A stretch of 64,000 nt of DNA from Adiantum capillus-veneris (GCA_014529385.2 CM043953.1:108880549-108944548); one strand, 5' to 3'. Numbered from the stretch's first letter, positions 20,771 through 31,399 are shown. Notes: generated by a model not told the origin, from the letters alone. Program-made: numbers and translations.

Positions 20771-21115
20771 TCACTCCCACAAATCCACAAACTTGGATTC
20801 GTAAGTAGCATACTCTAGCAGACCTCCCTGCTTTAATTTTGTCAGCAGAGCTGCCATAACTTTTTTGAGGTTGTGCCTCCACCAAACCTCTTCACAAAGG
20901 CAACACGTAGTACATCCATGCAGTTTTGGTAGCTTGGGGCAAAGCATTGTACCAAGACTTGGCATCTACTTTCATCAGTAGAGGAAAAATTCATAGTCGT
21001 GAGGCGTCATCGTCCTTGTTGGAAACCACACAAGCAATGTCAAAGTCATCTAGAAGTCGATGGTGATATCTTCCCCCTTCTTTCCACTGAATGTGGTTAA
21101 AGAGACACTTGCCAT
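20771..21115 (-). pseudogene. M2 Gag N-terminal half
   Basis: The Gag start appears to be the ATG at about 21115, encoding MASVSLTTFSGKKGED, which aligns with FFGEPGEDAELF of the P1 Gag. It is stopped after about 20 codons. Frame 20771-20965 recovers the core with LLTKLKQGGLLEYATYESKF and WE. The first ATG is preceded by a short leader and, 63-72 bp upstream, by a TATAAAAAG sequence (21178-21187). Confidence 0.65.
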
Positions 21116-21201
21116 GGTAGTAACTCAGGAAATTATAAACTTGTTTTTTTCTAATGACATTAGCGGCTCATAGCGGCTTTTTATAGGGTTGGGTGGATAG
21201 A

Positions 21202-21432
21202 TTAAAATAGGATAAAAATGGAAACATTGAAGGAGTGGTGGTAATCCAATATGGGGAGAAAGATAGGGTTTCGGGAGCTAAGGATTTCTCCTAGCACTGC
21301 AGCACCAAACAGATACACAATCTTCTGTTGGTAGAAGATTTTTGTATCTACATAAATATTCACATGCATGTGTTGCAGAAATCTAAATGGGAAAGTTGTT
21401 GGTCCATTTTCCATCATGCATAGAGGGTGCAC
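21202..21432 (-). CDS. ORF A relative in M2 (A7)
   Basis: An intact 76-codon frame between the LTR end and Gag. A better start is the second or third ATG (21417 or 21414), giving MENGPTTFPFRF, which matches MDNGPGIEVFPFHF of the ORF at 31634. The body (KIFYQQKIVYLFG, GEILSSRNPIFLP, DYHHSFNVSIFILF) has the signature of the A family: K-I-x-x-Q-Q-x-I/M-V, L/M-F-G, E-I-L-x-S-x-x-P, LP, Y-x-x-S-F-x-V and a hydrophobic end. No known domain was recognised. About 70 residues, alternating hydrophobic pattern, no signal peptide or clear membrane helix. Location upstream of gag suggests an accessory protein translated before Gag. Confidence 0.75.
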   Translation of the reverse strand: MHPLCMMENGPTTFPFRFLQHMHVNIYVDTKIFYQQKIVYLFGAAVLGEILSSRNPIFLPILDYHHSFNVSIFILF

Positions 21433-21436
21433 TTAC

Positions 21437-21670
21437 TTATACTCTTACCATGCCGGTGTTGATGAGTCGGCACATCCACAGGAGGTCGTCTCTTTTCATA
21501 GGCTCCACTTTTCCTTCGTCGCTCAGCACATACGGGGTGATGGCGAAATGTTTGACCACTCCTAGCCTTTTAGCTAGCAGCATCTGCAGGTAATTACCGT
21601 AGTTGGAGCTGTCAGAAAGTATGAGGTCTAGTTGGGAAGGTGCAGAACCTCTGGCTGTGAGAGTTTGTGA
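21437..21670 (-). CDS. ORF C/D relative in M2
   Basis: The minus strand is open from at least 21670, crosses the presumed LTR end at 21610 and stops at 21437-21439. The first ATG is at 21583, but similarity to P1 ORF C starts earlier: YLQMLLAKRLGVVKHF aligns with FIQLVCALRLVNRVKF, and CRLINTGMV with LRFINSLPF. It lies five bases upstream of the A-like ORF. Family and function are not recognised. The lack of an ATG at the conserved start means either a non-ATG start, decay, or a frame entered from the LTR. Confidence 0.5.
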   Translation of the reverse strand, partial: SQTLTARGSAPSQLDLILSDSSNYGNYLQMLLAKRLGVVKHFAITPYVLSDEGKVEPMKRDDLLWMCRLINTGMVRV

Positions 21671-22810
21671 TGAGAGTCACAAACCCTTGCAAGAAAGCGT
21701 TTGTGGAGAATCACCAACCCTCTTTCTAAGGGTGACAGAGAATCTAAGAGCGTTCGTGATAGCAAAGTCACAAACCCTCTTTCCTATCGTGCTTGGAAAT
21801 TGCTTGTTTTCGTAGTCGAGAGTATGATGAGAGGATCATCAAATCACATTCAATTTCACTTAAAAAGACAATTGAAAAACACTAATGTTTCAGCCATGAA
21901 ACCTCGATGCTCATACAAGCACAATTCTCAATCAAAACCCAAACCTCTTTCATGGTATCATGTAGCCTCGCCCCCAATTACGTAGTCGTAACATCAAACA
22001 GTTGAAAGGAATACACGAGCTTCCACCTTCATGGAGAACATTTTCTGAATTTTCAGAGATTTAAGAGCTTTAAAAGTGAAGCACAGACACCGTTTTGATA
22101 AGGGGAAACCCTAATTCACTCCCTCACTAGCTCAGGTACAAGATTTCGAAGAGGCGGGACTGCCCTACACATAGATTGAACAACCATGGAAGCAATTACA
22201 CAGTAGAGAAAAATTTCTGGTATTTTCTGTAAAAAGCCCCCTTCTCTCTCTTCCCCATGGCATTATGAGCTGATGTGTCAATTTTTGGGCCACTTTGCCA
22301 CTTTTGACCAAAACTAGGCCATTTTCAGCTCATTTTTGACCCAAAAAATGCCATTTTTGATGCGAAAAATCCCAAACGGAGTCAGAAAAATCCCTAAATT
22401 TTTGGGATCACTCGCATAAGCATAAAAAGCATAGATAAGCATGATTTTTCATCCATATACCATTTTGGGTCACTTTCCATGCAATTCTGCAACGACGTCT
22501 GTTAGCTGCTATTTTTGGCAGTTTTTACTCACATCAGTCTTTGTAGGCGAAATGAGTGTGCCACCATGAAACACTTGGAATATGTACATTGTAAAACCAA
22601 ATTAAGCATCTTATCAAGTGAAAAAGCATGCAAATCGGCCACATCCAGGGCCACGACTCCCCGGATAGGTATGTACATGATAATGACTATAGTAGACACT
22701 TCAACATATATCACAATATGTACATGATTGCTTTTATTTGCATACATCGAGAACTGTCAAGAGTAAGGTGAATGTTTTATTTCACACTATGTACGTGCCA
22801 CGGCACGACA
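21610..22810 (-). repeat. LTR sequence between M2 and M3
   Basis: Its left end (21610 to about 21670) matches the end of the other LTRs (a CTCTCACAGCC block, then TTTCTGACA on the minus strand). Its right end at 22810 matches the LTR start (TGTCGTGCCGTGGCACGTAC on the minus strand) next to the M3 polypurine tract. So this 1.2-kb block looks like the M2 5' LTR and the M3 3' LTR at once, either shared or a deletion fusion of two LTRs. No A/B ORFs lie inside it. Its middle diverges from the other LTRs here. Confidence 0.6.
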
Positions 22811-22826
22811 TCCACCCCCTCTGAAC
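22811..22826 (-). promoter_or_regulatory. Polypurine tract of M3
   Basis: Minus strand GTTCAGAGGGGGTGGA immediately before the LTR start TGTCG. The same tract precedes the LTR starts at 36744, 51301 and 58789. It would prime plus-strand synthesis. Confidence 0.85.
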
Positions 22827-22869
22827 CTGCACATCCTCCGGTATGTGCCACAACAACATTTGTAGAGCA

Positions 22870-23289
22870 TTAAAACTCATGGTCAGACGCCATATTCTCA
22901 CTTTTATCCTCAGTTTGCATATAGTTGGCTTCATCATCCTCTTCACTTGGTTGTGCATCAAATGGATGAGAATCCCCTCTTCTTTTGAATAATTTAATTC
23001 TTTTTCCTGCAATGGGGATTTTCAGTTCTGTCCCATCCAGTTTACGCAAGGTGTAAGTTGCATTTCCATGCACATGTTTGACAACATAAGGACCAAACCA
23101 TCTTTTTGCGAGCTTCCTTATTGTAGAGCGCTGGTTTTCAAGGCTACTATCATACACCAACACCCAATCACCTTCTTCAATGTATTTCAGTCTGAGCCTA
23201 TGCATCTTGTCAAATCTGTCTTTGTTTTTCAACCTTGCATTCTTTAGTCGAGCTTTTGCAAGCTCAATGTCTTCAGGCCTTCTTTCCAA
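22870..23289 (-). pseudogene. M3 integrase C-terminal domain
   Basis: A 139-codon frame with RLKNARLKNKDRFDKMHRLR, GDWVLVYDSSLENQ, RWFGPYVVKHVHGNATYTLR and a short acidic tail. This is the GPY/F-type C-terminal domain that contacts DNA. It is separated from the core frame (23290-23952) by one TAA replacing the Gln codon seen in M5 and in the array copy (RQLERRP), so this is a point nonsense change. Confidence 0.85.
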
Positions 23290-23952
23290 TTACCATATGC
23301 GCAATGCAAGAAGGTCTTCTCTACTCATTCCATCTTCCCCTGGTAGTACATTCCATGTAAGAACTACATCTTCAATTGGCATCACAGGTTTTTGACCATA
23401 CATCAATTCAACAGGCATATAGCCAGTAACTGAACTATGTGTTGTACGGTTAGCCCACAATGCAAATGGCAGTAACCTTGGCCACTCTCCAAGCTTCCCT
23501 TCACAAGCCTTAGCTAAAGCTTTGATTATTGGGGGATGTCCTCTTTCAATTTTGCCATTTTTCTCCGGGTTATAAGCACAAGTTAAAGCTAGTTTGATTC
23601 CCATTCTAGAGAAGAATTCCCTTGCTTCATCAGCATCCAATTCTCCTCTATCTGCAGTTATCTTTCCCACACACCCATAGCGATAGATCACATCTTCAAG
23701 AATAAATTTACATACAGCTTGTGTACTCTTTGTCCTCAATGCTCGCCCTTCAACTTGATTAGACAAATCTTCTCTTGCAAGCACCAAATACCTCATTTGC
23801 CAAAGTCCCAAAGGCATTGTAACCAAATCCACAACCCATTTGTAATGCATGGCTAATGGATAAGTAGGATGTAGTCCATCACGATGCTGTACATTTGAAT
23901 ACATTTGGCATGTCACACAAGACTCCACAAACTCATCCACATCGTTATACAT
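23290..23952 (-). pseudogene. M3 integrase zinc finger and catalytic core
   Basis: 220 codons. VESCVTCQMYS is the Cys half of the HHCC finger; the His half is upstream around 24000. The DDE residues are in KWVVDLVTMPLG, KITADRGELDADEA and NGKIERGHPPI. It continues with HSSVTGYMPVELMYGQKPVM and ends at a nonsense codon. All catalytic residues are kept, which suggests that the disabling changes are recent. Confidence 0.9.
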
Positions 23953-24045
23953 CCCTTTCCACCAATACCTTTCTTTTACCTTGGCAAATGTTGCCCATAC
24001 ACCTCGATGTCCTGCCCATAAACTTTCATCGAACTCCTTGATGAT

Positions 24046-24480
24046 TTATTGCTGAGTAGCCTTATCGCATACTACACGCAATGGTGTTCCATCTCTTCGT
24101 TTAGGATGCTTCCATAGGTAGCCATCCCTCAAGAAGTATCCGTATGCTTTTCTTCTTATCGTCTTAAATTCTTGCTCAGTCCAATCATCCTGCATCTGCA
24201 GCGTACTTAAGTAGCGACCTATCAAGAGCCATTCATCCTCATATAGTTCCTCTGAAAAGGACTCAAGTGAAGACACAAAACATGCATGACTACTCTTTGC
24301 ATGATCAATAGTGTAAAACTTTGTGCCTACATCATCTCCCTCAATAATCATGTTCTGTTCATCTTCATACCTTGCCCTAGATAGCATATCTGCCATTGGA
24401 TTGTCTTTCCCTACAATATGCTTGAACTCAGGATTTAAGGACTTTATGTAAGCTATCCATTGGATTGTCTTTCCCTGCAA
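24046..24480 (-). pseudogene. M3 RNase H tail and integrase N-terminal spacer
   Basis: Carries IAYIKSLNPEFKHIVGKDNP and ADMLSRARYEDE, the end of the RNase H domain (H-x-x-G-K-x-N-x-x-A-D-x-L-S-R). It then continues into the spacer before integrase (YGYFLRDGYLWKHPKRR). The start overlaps a tandem duplication (about 24391-24525) so that the peptide IAYIKSLNP.FKHI.GKDNPM is encoded twice, once here and once at the end of the preceding RT frame. Confidence 0.8.
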
Positions 24481-24525
24481 TATGCTTGAAATCAGGATTC
24501 AAGGACTTTATGTAGGCTATCCATC
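24391..24525 (-). repeat. Tandem duplication of about 65 bp in M3 pol
   Basis: Two near-identical copies of a segment containing ATTGGATTGTCTTTCCCT lie head to tail, changing the reading frame at the RNase H end. Copies differ at a few bases, so the duplication is not brand new. Confidence 0.85.
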
Positions 24526-25681
24526 GCAACATTGCAATATCAGGATTCGAACAGTTTGTGATCATTCCAAGAAGAGGCAAACAATCAGTTTCCACAACCA
24601 CTGATGGCCCTATTAAGTGCTCCTTGTCACACCTCAATGCTGTAACCACCCCCCATAGTTCCCTTTTTACTTGTGCATAATCGCGTTGGCGAGAACTCAG
24701 AATCTTGGCTCGAAATCTCACCACATACCTTTTTCCTTCATCATCATCTTGCCCTACTGCCCATCCTATCCCTGTAGGACTCGTGTCCACTGTCACAATG
24801 ACAGGTCTCTCACATGCATAGTCCACCTTTCTCAAGGTTGGCGATGAAAGAAGTAGATTCTTTAGCTTTCTCATGGCTTTTGTATGCTCTTCTTCCCATC
24901 GAAACTTCTGATTCTTTCTCAGCAACCTATAAAGGGGATCTACTACATGTGCATAATGTGGTATCCAAATAATATAGAAGACACAAGCACCAAAAAATCT
25001 TCGAACTTCAGTTATAGTTATACATGTTTCTTTCATGTTTTTGATTGCATCCATCTTTTTTGGACAAGGCCTTCTACCATAAGGACCACACATATGCCCC
25101 ACAATCAACACTTCATTAACACCAAATATAGATTTTTGCCCTGACAGGGTAAGATTAACTTCTTCCAGCTTTGACAAAATCTTCTCACAATCTTCGATAT
25201 GGTTTGCAACAAACTTACGGCACCCCCTCGAATCCATAGATTCATCTTTATCTTTGTCTTCACATCCTTTGATGGGCACATCATCAAGAAATGGCATTGT
25301 GATTTGAGGTATGAAGTCACGTAGAACCTTGTTCATCCCATTCATCATATGTGCAACTGAATTTGTTGCTCCTTCAGGTAAGGTACACATCCTTACCAGT
25401 CCCAAAGGTGTTTTCATAGTTGTCAAATCTCTACTCTCAATATCTAGTTGAAATTGATCGTACCCTGAATAGAGATTTCCCATTGAGAAAATTGACCTTC
25501 CTACAAACCCCTCTGTAAATTCATCCACTATAGGTCCTGTACCCACATTCCTAATGGTAACCTTGTTTACAGGTTGCATATCTTGTATGAACCGTAGCTC
25601 CATTCTTCTTAGGCACAGTGAACCACCTGTTTGAATATGGCGCACAAGAAGTCTCCAAGATACCCATGCTAATCTTTTCAT
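24428..25681 (-). pseudogene. M3 reverse transcriptase and RNase H
   Basis: A 417-codon frame. Motifs are RFIQDMQPVNKVTIRN, GNLYSGYDQFQLDIESRDLT, RMCTLPEGATNSVAHMMN, MPFLDDVPIKGCED (catalytic F-x-DD box), VGHMCGPYGRRPCPKKMDAI, FFGACVFYIIWIPHYAHVVD, and RNase H with VTVDTSPTGIGWAVGQ, RELWGVVTAL and VVVETDCLPLLGM. The residues after DD (VPIKG) differ from the usual plant F-I-DD-I-L-V-Y-S and recall fungal-type gypsy RTs as I remember them. The N-terminal 20 residues are out of phase with the preceding frame (25551-25850), so a frameshift occurs near 25600. Confidence 0.9.
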
Positions 25682-26216
25682 TGAGTAGTTCTATTAACTT
25701 TGGCAAATGTGATTTTGGAACTGGAATTGGGCGTAGATTCCAAGGTACGCGAGGGATAGTGAAGATCACCATAGGTGCAACAACATTAGGATCAACACAC
25801 CCTATCTCATGTGGCTGGAAAGCAAAAGCCTTACCATGTCTTGAAAGCATTTCTTTAAAACTCTTCTTCTCTTATTCCGTTAAAAACTCTTCACAGCCAA
25901 CTTTTATCTCTTTTAGGGATTCCATTGTGAACTTGTGTCCAGTTCTTTTTGGATCCCTGAGACTCGCCTGCAAAGAAGCTTGCTCTAGCTTTTTCCTGTA
26001 ATCTGATGGTAAAGGTAAGGCCACTGGTCTCACTTTCTTTGCCACCGTTTTGTACTTGGTCTCCACACGCACTTCCATTCCTTCATTAGCATTGAAATCT
26101 TTTTGATCATCAAAAGCCTCAATCACATCATACATTTCCATAGAGCATACTTCCACAATGTGGGTTCCATCTTGCATGCTAGATTCCATTATAGCTTCAA
26201 GCTCAAGCACATCCAA
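25551..26216 (-). pseudogene. M3 RT N-terminus and protease-RT spacer
   Basis: Frame 25872-26216 (VETKYKTVAKKVRPVALPLP and HKFTMESLKEIKVGCEEFLT) and frame 25551-25850 (GKAFAFQPHEIGCVDPNVVA, IPRVPWNLRPIPVPKSHLPK, YSNRWFTVPKKNG) correspond to the segment between protease and RT in M5. A stop after EEFLTE separates them. M3 homology ends close to 26220. Confidence 0.8.
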
Positions 26217-26220
26217 TCAA

Positions 26221-26892
26221 TTTTCTTGATGGTGATCCATCTATATTTTCACTCACTTTGTACCTTAATGATATTCTTGTTTGAGACATGTTCAATGATG
26301 ATCCCTTTGTGATGATATTTCTTAGAATGTTCTGATTATAGGAAAAGGGAGAGAAGCCTTCCATAGCTTCTCTCCAAATGCAATCACCTGTGCTTGCATT
26401 CTCAACAATGTGTGGCATTATGTGAGAAGTGGTTCAGAGAAAATGAGATGGTTTGTTACATCTCTTTGAATTAGAATATATCATGCTTAGACTCTATCCC
26501 TTCATCTAGCATCTATAAGATATTACCAAGAATTTACCGCACACTAGGTTATGTTGTTTAGTTGGGTTAGCTCATGTACTCACCATCTATGAAAATCTTC
26601 TTTACTGGCTGGTAATGACCTATTGATGTCAGTGGATAGGCCAATCAAAGTGAATGTTGGTTGTGCCAATAGGAAAGGCAAGAGTCTATAGGCTATTTAT
26701 AGAGGATGCTTTTCTCAAGGATGCTAAGAAAATACTATAATAACCTCCATGCAAGATGACCAAAGTTTGGAATGCCACACTTACACCATGTATACCGTTC
26801 ATAAGATTCATATAGAAGCTTTAGTAGAGGGTATAATGCTTTTGAATAGCATGCAAAAAGCTCAAAAATAATGTTTCAAATCCAAAAGCTCG
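26221..26892. other. Spacer, no gene recognised
   Basis: About 670 bp between the broken end of M3 and the start of the plus-strand pol remnant. Only short chance ORFs (for example 26203-26418 minus). I see no repeat or signal. Confidence 0.4.
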
Positions 26893-27295
26893 AAAATGAA
26901 AGCTCACAAATATAAAATCCCCTTTAAGGATGAGGTTTTGGACACTGTTGCAGGTCATGAGAGATATTCGTTATGTGATGTGTTTAGTGGGTATTTTCCA
27001 ACTGGGATTTCATATGAAGATAAAAAAGAAGACCATATTTTTGACCCCATGGAGAGTGTTTTGCTATAGGGTGATGCCCTTTGGTTTAATGAATTCTTAT
27101 GCTAGCTTCCAAAGTTGGATGGACAAAGTGTTCGGGCCTTACCTTGGAAGCTTTGTAAAATTTTTTATGGATGTTTTTTGTGTTTACAATGATAGAATTA
27201 TTCATGTGAAAAAGCTTGATATGGTGTTTAAAATGATTGATGATGATGGGGGTCAACTCATAATCAATCCTTTGAAATGTAAAATTGCAAGGTGA
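26893..27295 (+). pseudogene. RT fragment, catalytic box mutated
   Basis: Begins with IPFKDEVLDTVAGHERYSL, aligning with LPFQDEILNEVAGHECYTV of M2, then shifts frame to VMPFGLMNSYASFQSWMDKV and FFMDVFCVYND. The usual F-x-DD-F is F-M-DV-F here, so the second catalytic Asp is lost. The C-terminal part (INPLKCKIAR) ends in a stop. Confidence 0.8.
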
Positions 27296-27519
27296 AGAAT
27301 GATGCACAAAAATCTTGGCATGAGATTGAGCAATTGGTTTGGGAATTATTATATAAAACAAAAAGGTTGAAATCTTATCTCATTTGTAAGCCTTTTGTGG
27401 TGTTGACATCATGTAGATTATTGCCTCATGCACTAAGGTATCCTGGGGATAGTCCTAAATTGCAAAAGTGGATACTTAGTTTGTAGCAATTTGACACGAG
27501 CTTTACTAAGGAGGATAGT

Positions 27520-27921
27520 GTGAGAGAAAATATGGTGGATATGCTCACTTTTAAAGAGATTTTTGCAAGGAATGAGCTGAAGAAATATTTGGAACAGAAG
27601 ATAGTACCAAGTCCAACTATGCATGTGGAGCTTCAATATGTAGAGAGTATCTTATACTTTGATGGGGATTTCAAGAGGAGCATTAATAAGGGCACTATTG
27701 GTTATGTATTTGTGGATAAAGCTAGCATTGAATGCTGGTTTGGAAGCCAAGAAGTGGATGTAAAGAGTAATAATAAGGTTGAGTATGCAAGCCTTTGTTT
27801 GCACTTGGAAGAATCTGTCGAAAGGCATGTAAGGAGGCTTCTAATCAAAGGTGATGCTATGTTGATTGTGCAGAAAGTTCAAGGTACATGGAAGGTGAAT
27901 CAAGAAGGCATGAAGGGCTAG
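27520..27921 (+). pseudogene. Second (archaeal-like) RNase H fragment
   Basis: Contains ILYFDGDFKRSINKGTIGYV, KSNNKVEYASLCLHLEESV, LLIKGDAMLIVQKVQGTWKV, aligning with the additional RNase H of M2. The first Asp (YFDG) and the Glu of NN-x-x-EY are present. The frame ends in a TAG at 27919-27921. Confidence 0.8.
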
Positions 27922-28295
27922 TTTTTCAAAGTTACAGTCTTTTTCTTCCTTTCAAATATGGCATGTACCCCAAAATATGAATGTAAGAGCTCATGAGTTG
28001 GCGGAGCAGGTGTTCACATGAAAGGATGTGCATGCAGTGATAATTATAGAGCCAAGGTATCTTGGAAGGGAATACCTCCATGAGGAAGAGCATGTGTTGC
28101 AAACATGTTTTTCAGGAAAGGATTGGATCTCAACAAAGGCATGCAATCAAATGAAGAGCTATGAGGTACGTCTAGGTTGGAGAGAGCATGTATCACAAGG
28201 GGGTTGATGGTGTTATGAGAAGAGTGCTCTAGCATGATGAAAATTTTGATTTCTTAAAAGCATGTCATGAGGATAGATGTGGAGGCCATTTTGGA

Positions 28296-28722
28296 GTGGA
28301 TATTACGAGAAGAAAAGTGTTGAATGCTCAAATTATGTGGAAAAGTATGAATATGGATGTCGTGCATTGGTGTAGGAGCTGTCATGAGTGCCAAATGTAT
28401 CAAAAGAGAAATTTCATGCTCAAGCCTTTGAGACATATTGTAAGCTATGGAACTTTTGATAAGTGGGGTGTGGATGTAATTGGTCCTCTTCCGGGCACTA
28501 GAAATGGGAAGCACTACATACTTAGTGCAGTGGATTATATGACAAGATGGCCAGAAGCAAAGGCTAGTAGAGGGGCTACAAGCAAAGATGTATGCAAATT
28601 TATCTTTGATTGCATATGTTGTAGATTTGGAGTGCCATTGGAGCTTGTACGTGATCAAGGAAAAGAGTTTAGAAATGATATTATCACTGAATTCGTGGAG
28701 AAATTGGATATCAAACATAGTG
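28296..28722 (+). pseudogene. Integrase core, truncated
   Basis: WCRSCHECQMYQKRNFMLKP is the Cys half of the zinc finger. The core has KWGVDVIGPLPG and LELVRDQGKEF (two catalytic Asp). The third acidic residue would lie beyond the break at 28722. Compared with M2, the last ~60 core residues and C-terminal domain are missing. The frame then runs into unrelated sequence. Confidence 0.85.
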
Positions 28723-30439
28723 ATAGCCGTTTTTCGGCTCTCTGTGATTGCCATAGTGAGTTACCCCCCCCTATCAAATCACTCAAACACTGTGGTTACC
28801 CTCACCCTTTCACTGTATATAGGTACGTGTGAGTTAGGGGACTTTTCCCATATCTCCTTACTGAAATAAAAAACCCTCAATTAGCTAGGCATTGGGCTAG
28901 TTGAGCCAAAAAAATAAAAAAAATAAAAAATATAAGTATATTATGGCCCATGCATATGTAAATATTTCTTTGTATATAGGGCCTAAATAAAAGATTTTTT
29001 CATAATTATTTTGGTATTTATTTAAATATTTCTACCTAGGTTTGTGTTATTTATGCTCTGTACATTGCCTCACCATTACCACAATTTTTCTTACCATTTT
29101 TCATACTCTTTATTCCATATAGAAATATTTTCATGTAAGCTTCTCTTATATTTGGTGTAACTCCACCCCAACAAAAATCCAAAAAAACTAGTTTTATTTA
29201 TGTGTATATTTTTTCACTATTGTGATTTTTCCCTTCCTACATCTATTTTGTTTTTTTAAAAAATAAATAAATTAGAACACCAAAAATATTTATCTTTTTA
29301 TGGTAGCCTCATAATGAGAGAGATTTATTTTGACCCCTTTATATTTTTCCACCTATATTATTTATATTTGACATGTACATATTTTTTAGACCCCTCAATA
29401 TTTGATTTTCTTAGTTGTACTATTCACTTATATCATAATCTCAACAATATCTTCAATTATAGACCTACCAAATAAGGTCAAGGGTAGGTGGCATGCATAC
29501 ATGCACTATGGAGGGCTCACTCTTGGAGGTATTCAAAAGAATCATCCAAAGAAGGACCCCACAAGGACCTTGTGTAGTGAAAAAAAATGATCGGTTTTGC
29601 TGAATTTTTTTAGTTCACTTGCTCTCCGAATTTGAAAAGGTGATACAAACAAAAGTTGTAGCTCGTGGGCTGAACTTTTGCCTCAAATTTTTTCATATTT
29701 TTTTGAGCCACGAGCTGTGAGCTATGATTTTATTAGTGGACCCCAGTTTTCCCATGTTATGCAGCCACACTCTCTCTTCCACTTTATCATTTTCCTCTTT
29801 CACACACACTTCTCCACTCATCATCCCCACCTCTCTCACCACTCCTCTCTGCACCCTACTCACCTTCTCCTCAACCTTGAAGAATAAGAGAAACCATGGT
29901 GAACTCATACCTCCCACACACAATTCCATTCCAAAATTGACCACCTAGTCTCATTTTTCCTCCTCCAATTTACCCATATCTATCAAAAAAACCACAAAAT
30001 TCAGCCTCTTCTCTTAAAAGACAGCATCATGGTGGTTGATTACTCAGCTTCAATTACCTTGTCTCTCAAGAAAGGTCAAGAGTGGAGAAAAAATGTACCG
30101 TCAAAGCTAGTGGACCGTCAACAAGCGTCAAAATTGGCCCTACTCAAGACACTTGGAGCATCAACCTTGTAAGAAATCCACCTTTTCTTACCTCTTAAGA
30201 GTTTTTCTTCCTTATTTGTATCCTACATGGATACTCCCATTGTAAATATCCAATTCCATTTGTAAATTAATACTAACTCTACTAACACTAACCCACTATG
30301 AAAAGTCCTATCACCTCCATTTCTCTCCTCTCTCTTTCCTCACCAACTTCTTGATAATTCCAAGCAAAAGAAATTAGATAAATTGCTGAAAATCTAACCC
30401 AACCATGGTTAGAGGAGTAACCCTAGCCTTCAAAATTGC

Positions 30440-30448
30440 TATAAAAGG
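30440..30448 (+). promoter_or_regulatory. TATA box of divergent LTR
   Basis: TATAAAAGG at the position equivalent to the TATA boxes of the other LTRs, about 950 bp upstream of the small ORFs. Transcription would start roughly 30 bp downstream. Confidence 0.55.
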
Positions 30449-31101
30449 AGGGTGTAGCTAGCACAAAAGGTGGGAGCCATAAGCAAGAGCACTATGCTAT
30501 AGCTTGAGAAGCCAAGCCCAACCTCTCTAGAAGGAGCTCTTGAGTGGAATCTCATTGTCTTATGCATGTGCATGTGTTGTAATAGGGGATTAGCAAGGGA
30601 ACTCTATGCCATTGTAAGAGAGAGAGTGATCATTCAATTGAGAGTAGGAAATCTATCATTTCTCCTACTAGTGTAAGCCCAACATTTGCTGAATCAAGGA
30701 GGGTGGATTTGGACTAAGCTTGGATACTTTGTCTCCCTTCCAACGTGAAGTAATGGACAACAATGATGCGTAAGTGTCTTGGTGTTTTTTGTTAAGTTAT
30801 TGATAGCTTGTCTCTGGTGTTGTCATCAATCTAGCCATAAATCCCACATACTGTAAGAGGGCGACAGGGTGGAGAGGACTCCCCTGGCCTTAAGATAGTG
30901 ATTGGGGTGGCTTTTCTTGTGATGTGTTGTGGTGAAATTTACGCAAGCTATGTTGAACAAATACTAATCTCACTTTGATTTGTCATGACAGATTTGTAAG
31001 AAGGTATTAATGCAACAAGCACCCCCCCCCTTTCTCTCTCTTTCTTAAATATATAGTTGTGTTTGCTTGATCATTGCCGATACGTTACAAAGCAGCCCGA
31101 G

Positions 31102-31103
<2 letters not shown>

Positions 31104-31151
<48 letters not shown>
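31104..31151 (+). repeat. (CT)n microsatellite
   Basis: Pure CT array of about 24 units; its SL/RE reading frames are artefacts. Confidence 0.97.
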
Positions 31152-31153
<2 letters not shown>

Positions 31154-31399
31154 GCATCCTAGTTCACATCCAAAACTAGGTGGTGCCCCAAATTTGTGTA
31201 GGGTTAGGTTGCGGGTTTGTGTGTGTGTTTGTTGTTTTTTCCAACCCCAACCCAATTGAGCAGCATGGGAGCCTAGAAGAGTGCTTGGAGGCCACTCTTC
31301 TTGTTGCCCGCCCCAGACCGCCTCAAATTGGTGCCCCCACGGAGGACGGCTTGTGTATTTTTGTGTAGAATCAACCTTTAGCATAGTCAAGTAGTTTGC

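Larger units (their letters stand above)
16166..21610 (-). mobile_element. Tat-like Ty3/gypsy element M2, internal region
   Basis: In minus-strand order: a C/D-like ORF, an A-like ORF, Gag, protease, RT, two RNase H regions and integrase. The second, archaeal-like RNase H between the RT/RNase H and integrase is typical of plant Tat elements. All enzymes carry stops or frame changes. The 5' LTR end is placed at 21610 by similarity to other LTR ends here. I did not identify the 3' LTR below 16166, where GA-rich DNA begins. Confidence 0.9.
22811..26220 (-). mobile_element. Truncated Ty3/gypsy element M3 (same family as M5)
   Basis: Contains polypurine tract (22811-22826), integrase, RNase H and RT on the minus strand, and stops at about 26220 in the spacer upstream of RT. 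Gag and protease are missing. Its proteins match those of M5 (36745-42736) and of the array 53397-58788 throughout, with moderate divergence. Confidence 0.9.
26893..28722 (+). mobile_element. Degenerate Tat-like pol fragment (RT, RNase H, integrase)
   Basis: Plus-strand relative of M2. RT, second RNase H and integrase are in order but in several frames. The integrase breaks off abruptly at 28722 after KLDIKH, where M2 continues with RRHSTPYYPQCNG. The following sequence starts TGATAG and looks like a later LTR insertion. Confidence 0.85.

Noticed and set aside
21178-21187. TATAAAAAG between the A-like ORF and Gag of M2 as a promoter
   Set aside because: Possible, but a single occurrence in AT-rich DNA with no start or LTR context; not called as a feature.
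31074-31259. ORF with an SLSLS tract
   Set aside because: Produced by the CT microsatellite.
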